Source of the DNA: JAWOFN01 sp046497505 [NCBI: bacterium]
GTDB lineage: Bacteria; Blakebacterota; Blakebacteria; Blakebacterales
DNA: 19,260 nt
Assembly: GCA_046497505.1 (NCBI GenBank)
Contig: JAWOFN010000026.1
Coordinates: 1-19,260, forward strand
Direction of reading: 5' to 3'
Made by a program: the position numbers and the translations under genes. The notes under the pieces are model-generated. The model had not been told where the DNA came from. It worked only from the letters and a program-made list of their open reading frames with translations, and ran no database searches. Positions 13,437 to 19,260 of this stretch are shown here, piece by piece; the first letter of the stretch is position 1, and the number at the start of each line of letters is the position of its first letter.

Positions 13437-15854
13437 ATGCCCAGGATCCTTCACGACGCCGTACCGCGCGCGTGCGCCCTCGCCCTGGTGCTCGCCGTCG
13501 CCATGGCGGCCCTCGCACCCTCCCGCGCCGCCGCCCAGGGGTCCGATCCCGAGTCGATCTACCGCTTCGGCATCCAGCAGCTGGAGGACGGTGACGTCGA
13601 GAACGCCATCAACACCTTCCGGAAGGTGCTGGAACTCGATCCCAACTTCGCCCTGGCCCATTCGAGCCTGGGCTACATCTACCTCACCCGGGGCAGCCTC
13701 GACCTGGCCGCCCCCTCCTTCCGCAGGGCGCTGGAACTCGACCCCGACCTGGCGGCCGCCCACAACGGCGTCGGGCTGGTCCTCAAGGAGGAGACCGGCC
13801 GGAAGGAACAGGCCCTGGAGAGCTTCCGCCAGGCCCTGGAGATCGACCCCGACTACCTGGACGCCCGCTACAACATGGGGGTCACCCTCCTGGAGATGGA
13901 ACGCTACCGGCGCGCCCGCGAGACCTTCGAGGAGGTCCGGGCCTCCGATCCCGAGTTCCGGGACGTCCACTACCAGCTGGGACGGATCGCCCTGGAGAAC
14001 CGCGACTTCGAGACCGCCGAGGAGGAGTTCGTCGCCCAGTTCCGGCGCGACCCCGACCACCGGGAGAACCGGCTGGAGCTGGGGCGCGTCTACTACCTCA
14101 CCGAGCAGTACGACCTGGCCGAGGAACGCCTGCTCCCCATGCTCGAGCTCTATCCCGAGTACACGGCCCCGAAGATCCTCCTGGCCGACGTCTACCTGGC
14201 CGTGGAGGACTACGAGCGGGCCAACCAGCTCTTCCTCATGTCCTACCGCGAGTTCGAGGACGAGGAGACGGCGGAACGGCTGTGGGAGGACGTCGTCGAC
14301 ATCGCCCGGGACTGGGAGCGTGAGGAGTACCGGGAGACCGAGCTGGAGGACATGCCCGAGTTCTTCCGCAAGTTCTGGAAGCGCCGGGACCCCAATCCCA
14401 CCACCGAGGCCAACGAGGTCCTGGTCGAGCACTATCGCCGGCTCCGGCACGCGCGGCAGTACTTCAGCTCTCCCATCACCCCGGGGGGCTTCGACGACCG
14501 GGGCGAGGTCTATCTCAAGCACGGGGAGCCGGACGACGAGGTGGGCTTCCCCGCCGGGGACGCCGAGACCCGCCCCAACCTGACCTGGGAGTACCACACC
14601 AACCGGCGCGAGCGCCTCATCATCCACTTCGTGGACCGGGGGAACGGCTTCTTCGAGCGGGTTCCCAGCCTCATGGAGGCCTCGATGAAGAACCCGCTGG
14701 GCTCCTTCCCCACCCAGCAGGACGAGGGCAACACGGGGGAGGTCCCCAACGTCTCCGAACTGTGGATCGACCAGATCCCGATCCAGGCCTACCGGGAGCG
14801 GGCCACCATCGATCCCCTCTACGACCGGATCGCCAACGCCATGGAAGAGGTGGCGAGGAACGCCAACGGCCCGGGCGGGGGGCCCGAGACGGTGCGGACC
14901 TTCCAGGAACGGCTGGAGAGCCTCCAGTCCCAGGAGCGCTTCGAGGTGCTCAAGGACATCGCCGAGCTGGACCGCACCAACTCGTACGAGAACCTGATGC
15001 CCGCCGACCCCCTCCCCTTCCACTTCTACACGGCCGCGTTCAAGGACATCCAGGGGAAGACGCGGGTGGAGGTCTACTACGGGATCCCCACCGCCGACCT
15101 GGCCACCGAGCGCTGGGGTGAGGGGCGCAAGGCCACCGTCGAGCTGGGTGTGGCCGTCTTCGACGACGACTGGAACGAGAGGGCCCGCACCAACGAGACC
15201 CGGGAGTACACCTCGATGGGGCCGGTCAGCACCGACATGGGTGCGGCGATGGTGGACCTCAACCGCATGGTGGTCGAGCCGGGGACCTACAACTTCGCCA
15301 TCAGCCTCAAGGACCTCAACTCGGGGCGCGAAGGGGTCTACCGGGACAGCCTGGTGGTGGAGGGCTTCTCCGGGCGGGAGCTCGCGGTCAGCGACATCGA
15401 GATGGCCGGACGGGTGAGGGAGACCCGGGCGGGGGGACGGTTCTACCGGGACGGCCTGGAGGTCGTGCCCATGCCCAGCCGGACCTTCACCACCGACCAG
15501 CAGGTCTTCATCTACTACGAGGTCTACAACCTCTCGAAGGACGACTTCGGGACCACCCAGTTCACCACCAGCTACACCATCCAGCCCGCCGATGAGGGAC
15601 GCAGGAGCAACATCCTCTCCTCCGCCTTCCGGGCCCTGGGCAGCCTGGTGGGTATGGGCAAGACCGAGCAGGTCACCGTGGAGGGCGAGGTCGAGTACGG
15701 GATCCGGTCCCAGGAGAACAAGCACCTGGAACTGGCCTTCCCGAGCCCCTCGCCCGGCGTCTACCAGCTCATCCTGAGGGTCACCGACCAGAACACCGGG
15801 CAGGTGGCCGAGCGGCGCCAGGAGTTCATGGTCACCCCGCCCGGCGGTGTGTGA
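13437..15854 (+). CDS. Exported TPR protein with GWxTD-type module followed by beta-sandwich region
   Basis: An 805-residue protein, the only plus-strand gene here. It has a signal peptide (about 1-34, ending SRAAA before Gln35). TPR repeats follow to about residue 290 (for example NAINTFRKVLELDPNFALAH). Then comes the helical lead-in FFRKFWKRRDPNP (309-321), the GWxTD module (GGFDDRGEVYLKHGEPDD, about 350-367), a linker and a beta-rich region (VEVYYG 544, SDIE 652-655, YYEVY 693-697). The module's own signature is degenerate: Gly-Gly-Phe-Asp-Asp replaces Gly-Trp-x-Thr-Asp. The beta region matches the N-terminal half of the two minus-strand GWxTD proteins, so domain order is swapped. The ATG at 13437 follows AGGGAGG by 9 bases; ATG 13383 lacks a ribosome site. 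Function is unknown; probably envelope-located. Confidence 0.9.
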   Translation: MPRILHDAVPRACALALVLAVAMAALAPSRAAAQGSDPESIYRFGIQQLEDGDVENAINTFRKVLELDPNFALAHSSLGYIYLTRGSLDLAAPSFRRALELDPDLAAAHNGVGLVLKEETGRKEQALESFRQALEIDPDYLDARYNMGVTLLEMERYRRARETFEEVRASDPEFRDVHYQLGRIALENRDFETAEEEFVAQFRRDPDHRENRLELGRVYYLTEQYDLAEERLLPMLELYPEYTAPKILLADVYLAVEDYERANQLFLMSYREFEDEETAERLWEDVVDIARDWEREEYRETELEDMPEFFRKFWKRRDPNPTTEANEVLVEHYRRLRHARQYFSSPITPGGFDDRGEVYLKHGEPDDEVGFPAGDAETRPNLTWEYHTNRRERLIIHFVDRGNGFFERVPSLMEASMKNPLGSFPTQQDEGNTGEVPNVSELWIDQIPIQAYRERATIDPLYDRIANAMEEVARNANGPGGGPETVRTFQERLESLQSQERFEVLKDIAELDRTNSYENLMPADPLPFHFYTAAFKDIQGKTRVEVYYGIPTADLATERWGEGRKATVELGVAVFDDDWNERARTNETREYTSMGPVSTDMGAAMVDLNRMVVEPGTYNFAISLKDLNSGREGVYRDSLVVEGFSGRELAVSDIEMAGRVRETRAGGRFYRDGLEVVPMPSRTFTTDQQVFIYYEVYNLSKDDFGTTQFTTSYTIQPADEGRRSNILSSAFRALGSLVGMGKTEQVTVEGEVEYGIRSQENKHLELAFPSPSPGVYQLILRVTDQNTGQVAERRQEFMVTPPGGV

Positions 15855-15879
15855 ACCACGCCCCCCGTCGATCGATGAG

Positions 15880-15918
15880 AGAAGGCCCCCGGTCCGGAGC
15901 GCGGACCGGGGGCCTTCT
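15880..15918. terminator. Bidirectional intrinsic terminator between convergent GWxTD genes
   Basis: A perfect 17-bp stem (15880-15896 with 15902-15918) and 5-base loop, 26 bases past the plus-strand stop and 55 bases past the minus-strand stop. A CTTCTTC pyrimidine tail closes the plus-strand side and TTCTC the minus-strand side, fitting use from both directions. Confidence 0.85.
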
Positions 15919-15972
15919 TCGTGCCTGCGGGCAGGCCGGGGAACCGCTCCGGCGGGCCGGGGCGGGTCCGCT

Positions 15973-17481
15973 CTAGCGGGGTGAGCCGGCCGGGGGTATC
16001 CCCAGGTCCTCCCGCCAGTTCGGGTTCTGCGTCTCGCCCGGCACGTTGCTGTGGATGAGCCGGTAGCTGCCGAAGCCCCCCGAGGTGTCGGCGAAGATGA
16101 ACCGGGCCTGTCCCACATCCTCCATCTGGTTGTAGATCCACTCCACCCAGGGCACCTGACCCCGCCCCTCGTCCGGGTGGGGGATGATGTCGTCCGGCTG
16201 GCCGTACTTGATCCAGATACGCCCCTGGTCCGTCTTCCAGCCGGCCGGCTGGGTGGGCGTGGTGAAGTTCTCGTCGGCGTACTCGAACCGCTGCACCCAG
16301 GCCTGCCGGAACTCGTTCTCCGGCGTGCCGGGCACCGGGTCTCGCTCCTCCCAGAACGCCTGCAGGAACTCCCGCTTCCCCTCCCTGTCCAGGCTGTCGT
16401 ACTCGGCGAGCTGCTGCGGGGTGGCGAGGTACTCGATCTCGTTCCGCAGCCGCTGGACGTTCTCCTCGGTCATCTCGATCCCGCTCAGGCCGCCCTCCGC
16501 GGCGGGCGTGACCTCGCTCAGCACCCGGAAGGCCTTCTCGCGCAGGGCCCGCTCCCCGCTGGCGTGGTCCACCACCTCCACGATGAGGCGGTAGTCCCCC
16601 CGGGGGAAGGTACGGGCGTTGATCCCGGTCAGGGCGATGATCTCGTTCCGCGAGCGGACCGGACGGGTGGTCTCGTCCACCACCCGGCGGTGGTCCACGT
16701 TCAGACCCTCCACGGTGACGCGGCGGGTGTACTCGTTGGGGGGGGCCTCGCTCGAGGCCGGGGAGAGGCCATAGACCTCCGTGTAGAAGGAGAAGATGTC
16801 CACGTTGACCCCGTAGAGCTTCAGGGGGTTGGGAACGACCTGGAGACCGCTCTTCGTGAACTTGTTCTCCCCCGAGGCCTTCCCCAGGCGCACGGCGAAC
16901 TCGATGTCGGAGATCGAGAGGGGCCGGGTGCTGTAGTCGGGGATCAGCACCAGCCGCTCGTCCACCCCCACCCTCGTGTCACCCGACACCCGGCTGTTCA
17001 GGTCGGTGACGGTGGTGATGAAGCGGTAGACGCCCGGCTTCATCAGGGGGGGGGTGTAGATGTCGTAGGTGTCCCGTGTGGCCTCCGCACCCGACCGCGT
17101 GGTGTCCTGGCTCACCACCTGCCAGCGGTTCCAGGTGACCCGGTCCCCCACCTCGGTCTCGATGACCGTCTCGATCTCCCATGCGGCGGAGAGGACCCCC
17201 GGGGTGTTCGGCAGTTCGATGAACTGCATCTGGCTCCGGTCCATGGTGTAGTAGATCTCCACGTAGGACTGGGAGGGGTCCTGCAGGTTCTTGAAACTGG
17301 CCACATCCACGAAGAAATCGATGTCGCCGGAAGCCTGCTGCTGGATCAGGGTATTCTGTCCCTGGGCCGAGGCCGGCAGGTACCCTCCCGCCGCCGTGAG
17401 GAACGCGGCGAGCAGGCCCGCCCCGACCATCCTACGGACAGAGGCCGTCCATCGCAGAACATCTCTTCTCTTGGGACCCAT
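15973..17481 (-). CDS. Exported GWxTD-domain protein (second copy)
   Basis: A 502-residue protein of unknown function with a signal peptide (cleavage probable after LPASA, before Gln40). KRRDVLR near the start has a twin-arginine look, but the distance to the hydrophobic core makes Tat export uncertain. The beta-rich N-terminal half contains VEIYYTM (74-80), VTDLNS (158-163), SDIEFA (191-196), VVPNP and TEVYGLS (234-240). A helical lead-in LQAFWEERDPVPGT (373-386) precedes the C-terminal GWxTD domain, here GWKTDQGRIWIKYGQPDD (414-431). The ATG at 17481 is preferred for AGGAGA 9-10 bases upstream; GTG 17517 and ATG 17514 would overlap the preceding stop. It follows the third GWxTD gene by 32 bases, so the pair is an operon ending at the two-way terminator. 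Confidence 0.92.
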   Translation of the reverse strand: MGPKRRDVLRWTASVRRMVGAGLLAAFLTAAGGYLPASAQGQNTLIQQQASGDIDFFVDVASFKNLQDPSQSYVEIYYTMDRSQMQFIELPNTPGVLSAAWEIETVIETEVGDRVTWNRWQVVSQDTTRSGAEATRDTYDIYTPPLMKPGVYRFITTVTDLNSRVSGDTRVGVDERLVLIPDYSTRPLSISDIEFAVRLGKASGENKFTKSGLQVVPNPLKLYGVNVDIFSFYTEVYGLSPASSEAPPNEYTRRVTVEGLNVDHRRVVDETTRPVRSRNEIIALTGINARTFPRGDYRLIVEVVDHASGERALREKAFRVLSEVTPAAEGGLSGIEMTEENVQRLRNEIEYLATPQQLAEYDSLDREGKREFLQAFWEERDPVPGTPENEFRQAWVQRFEYADENFTTPTQPAGWKTDQGRIWIKYGQPDDIIPHPDEGRGQVPWVEWIYNQMEDVGQARFIFADTSGGFGSYRLIHSNVPGETQNPNWREDLGIPPAGSPR

Positions 17482-17513
17482 CGAACTGGTTCTCCTCATC
17501 TCACGATTCCTCA

Positions 17514-18929
17514 TCACATCCCGCCGCGCCGCATCTGGACACGCTCGAGATACTCCTGCCGGTTCACCAGGGTGAAGTCACCGAACCCGGTGTCGTCCCG
17601 GAACAGGAGGCGGAGCCTCATACTGTTGTACACCCAGACCTCCACGGGCTTCGACCCCGGGGTGAAATCGTCCCGTTCCACATGGTCGGGCAGACCCAGG
17701 GTGATGTACACCATCCCCCGGTCGGTGGCCCATCCCTCGAGCTGCGGCACGCCGAACACCTCGTTGGCGTATTCGATGCGCCGATAGTACTCGGTGAGGG
17801 CCTCGTTCCGCTTCGTCCCCGGCGTGGGGTCGCGGGAGATCCAGAACTGGCGGAAGAGCCGGAGACGCTCCTCCTCCCCCTCGGCCTGTCGAAGTGTCCG
17901 CAGCTCCCGCTCGCTGGCGATGTATCGCAGCTGGCGCACCGCCTTGTCGTAGTCGCGGTAGGCCAGGGTGAGATACGACTCCAGCACCCGGAACCCCCGG
18001 GAGGAGGAGACGGTCTGCCCCGTCCCCAGGTCGGTGACCCCGATGGAGAGGACGTAGTCGCCGGGGGAGAGGTCCTGGATGTTCATCTCCAGGGAGTTGA
18101 AGGTCTCCGGGCCGGGCTTCTCGTGCCGGCGCATATAGTAGAGGAGGGTCTCCTCGCTGTCGTTCTCCACGTAGTACTCCACCTTGTAGCGGGCATCGGT
18201 GGAGGTCTGACGCAGGGGGTCGAAGCCGTACACCTCGTAGTAGGCCAGCAGCGAGGGGGCGAAGTTGGCGTACACCGCCCGGGTGTTGGGGATGTAGGAG
18301 TGTCCTCTCCGGGTGAAGAGCTGGGCCCCCGCCCGGTCGATGACCGCCCCCGGCGGCAGGTCGGGGCTCGACTCGCCCAGATAGTCCGCCAGCAGCAGGT
18401 CCGATATCGTCAGGCGGTTGGCGGGATACGCGGGTACGTCCACCTCCAGCACCAGCGTCCGCGACTCCCCGAGGTTCCGGTCGGTGAGGGTGACATCCAG
18501 CTCGTACAGCCCGGGGCGCACCACGAACGTGAAGCGCTGGACCCGGGTGACGTCCTCGCTGAGGGTCTCTTCGTATACCGGCGTGGTGGTGTTCCCCGAG
18601 GCCCTCTCGTCGAAGACCGTCTCGCCCCGCGGCCCCAGCAGGTGCATCGCCAGCTCGTAGTCCGCCCGGAAGACCTCCCCGGCCCGCGTGAAGGCGAGCT
18701 GGTCGTAGGCCACCGAGAGGTAGACCTCCACCACCGTCTCCGCCGCCCCCCGCTCGCTCTGGAAGGTGACCACGTTGGCATGGAACTCCGGCCCCACCCC
18801 CTCGGGACCGAGCATGTCCTGTCCCCGGGCGCCCTCCGGCACCAGGGTCCCGGCCAGCAGGGACAGCACCAGGAGTGCCGCCCCGGCCCCCCGGCGGGAC
18901 TCATAGGGATGGGCTCTTTGCTGCTTCAT
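17514..18929 (-). CDS. Exported GWxTD-domain protein (third copy)
   Basis: A 471-residue protein. A signal peptide (about 1-36, hydrophobic GAALLVLSLLAG, cleavage probable after GARG before Gln37) leads into a beta-rich half with VVEVYLSVAYDQLAF (66-80), LTDRN (148-152), LTISDLLLAD (173-182), IPN and YYEVYGFDP (230-238). Then come RLFRQFWISRDPTPGT (357-372), EYYRRIEYAN and the C-terminal GWxTD domain (GWATDRGMVYITLGLPDH, 399-416) with the canonical signature. The GWxTD domain (found in Acidobacteria, Gemmatimonadota, Chlorobi and relatives) has no known function. The start is ATG 18929, with GGGAGG about 5 bases upstream; the longer frame to 19073 adds no sensible signal peptide. It is the first gene of a two-gene unit, downstream of a terminator. 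Confidence 0.93.
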   Translation of the reverse strand: MKQQRAHPYESRRGAGAALLVLSLLAGTLVPEGARGQDMLGPEGVGPEFHANVVTFQSERGAAETVVEVYLSVAYDQLAFTRAGEVFRADYELAMHLLGPRGETVFDERASGNTTTPVYEETLSEDVTRVQRFTFVVRPGLYELDVTLTDRNLGESRTLVLEVDVPAYPANRLTISDLLLADYLGESSPDLPPGAVIDRAGAQLFTRRGHSYIPNTRAVYANFAPSLLAYYEVYGFDPLRQTSTDARYKVEYYVENDSEETLLYYMRRHEKPGPETFNSLEMNIQDLSPGDYVLSIGVTDLGTGQTVSSSRGFRVLESYLTLAYRDYDKAVRQLRYIASERELRTLRQAEGEEERLRLFRQFWISRDPTPGTKRNEALTEYYRRIEYANEVFGVPQLEGWATDRGMVYITLGLPDHVERDDFTPGSKPVEVWVYNSMRLRLLFRDDTGFGDFTLVNRQEYLERVQMRRGGM

Positions 18930-19075
18930 ACGCCTCCCCCGCTCTGGCGGCGGGTCCTGTCGGTCGATGAGGGAAGTACGGGGACCACACTCTCCCATAC
19001 GACGACCGCTGGAGGGCGACCGTTCACACGGAATGCCCCTTCGAGCGGCCCCCGGTCCCGCTCCATGATACACAG

Positions 19076-19116
19076 CCGCCCGCCGCCGGAGCCAGGACGA
19101 CTCCGGCGGCGGGCGG
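19076..19116 (-). terminator. Terminator hairpin after the PorV-like gene
   Basis: A perfect 16-bp GC stem (19076-19091 with 19101-19116) and 9-base loop begins 37 bases past the stop of the gene that enters from the right edge. TGTGTAT follows on the minus strand instead of a full T-run. It likely separates that gene from the GWxTD pair. Confidence 0.7.
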
Positions 19117-19153
19117 TGCGTTCCCGTCTTCTGCCCTGATGTGCGCGGCTACA

Positions 19154-19260
19154 TCAGAACCCCAGGCTCAGGAAGAACTGGTTGACGCTGCCCAGGTCGC
19201 CGTAGTCAGCCAGACCGTAGTCGAGCTGCAGCGCGTACCCCGAGACATCCGTCATCAGTC
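19154..19260 (-). CDS. C-terminus of an outer-membrane beta-barrel protein, PorV/PorQ-like (5' part outside window)
   Basis: Only the last 34 residues are visible, ending at TGA 19154-19156. They contain GYALQLDYGLADYGDLG and, to the end, SVNQFFLSLGF. Alternating hydrophobic and polar residues and a terminal phenylalanine are the mark of a last barrel strand recognised by the BAM machinery. The pattern 'L-D-Y-x-x-x-x-x-G-D-L-G-x-x-x-x-F-x-L-x-x-x-F' closely resembles PorV/PorQ-family C-termini from Gemmatimonadota and Bacteroidota as I recall them. PorV acts in type IX secretion in Bacteroidota, but this wider family has no settled role. The family call is tentative; barrel terminus is fairly safe. 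Confidence 0.65.
   Translation of the reverse strand, partial: LMTDVSGYALQLDYGLADYGDLGSVNQFFLSLGF

Noticed and set aside
13419-16118. Long minus-strand frame opposite the TPR-GWxTD gene
   Set aside because: Low-complexity Gly/Val/Leu/Glu/Asp product without motifs, and it crosses the strong two-way terminator. The plus frame has a signal peptide, TPRs and a ribosome site.
17446-17481. Twin-arginine export signal on the second GWxTD protein
   Set aside because: KRRDVLR fits the loose RRxPhiPhi pattern, but the hydrophobic core begins some 12 residues later after further arginines, so a Sec signal is as likely.
16051-17787. Long plus-strand frame opposite two GWxTD genes
   Set aside because: It spans parts of two genes and their junction, and its product is low complexity; it is a shadow of the minus-strand coding frames.
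19154-19260. Type IX secretion system locus
   Set aside because: The partial PorV-like end alone cannot support this; no PorT, SprA, PorU or T9SS C-terminal domain is visible, and the GWxTD proteins end without such a domain.

Overview
The window is very GC-rich (about 70 %), with C or G at most third codon positions. It carries 16 supported protein genes, all on the minus strand except one, plus one possible 30-residue small protein. Two genes run off the window: an aldolase at the left edge and an outer-membrane protein at the right edge. Three GWxTD-domain proteins, a PorV-like barrel terminus, a DUF2723 membrane protein and a System I cytochrome c set with a Cys-type CcmE together suggest Gemmatimonadota or a nearby FCB/Acidobacteria-like lineage. 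This is an inference from gene content, not a phylogeny. I see no rRNA, tRNA, CRISPR, transposase or phage gene.

Region 1 (about 1-6490, minus strand). In transcription order: a membrane-anchored GAF-GAF-SpoIIE (PP2C-type) phosphatase, ccmA, ccmB, ccmC, a ccmD-like gene, a 403-base non-coding stretch with a candidate promoter, ccmE, a possible 30-residue membrane peptide, a STAS-domain anti-anti-sigma-like protein, and a DHDPS/4-hydroxy-2-oxoglutarate-aldolase-like enzyme cut by the window edge. The phosphatase and STAS protein are the two ends of a partner-switching signalling module and flank the cytochrome c maturation genes. CcmE carries Cys-x-x-x-Tyr instead of His-x-x-x-Tyr, and ccmF, ccmG and ccmH are absent from this stretch.

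Region 2 (about 6520-9570, minus strand). A tight operon of trxA, a lipoprotein-type protein-isoaspartate methyltransferase, an exported RidA-like deaminase and a divergent NRAMP-family transporter. The first three genes suggest repair or damage control. Two of them carry unexpected export signals. The NRAMP protein has lost the canonical metal ligands and appears to start at a CTG codon.

Region 3 (about 9575-19260). A large DUF2723 membrane protein with a TPR tail and a lipoprotein of unknown function, both on the minus strand, lie next to a divergent promoter region. From there a TPR-GWxTD protein reads on the plus strand and converges, at a strong two-way terminator, on two further GWxTD proteins on the minus strand. 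Upstream of those, behind another hairpin terminator, lies the end of a PorV/PorQ-like outer-membrane barrel. The three GWxTD proteins share the same parts, but in the plus-strand one the GWxTD module comes before the beta-sandwich region instead of after it. This exported, envelope-facing set is the best candidate here for an undescribed system; its function is unknown.
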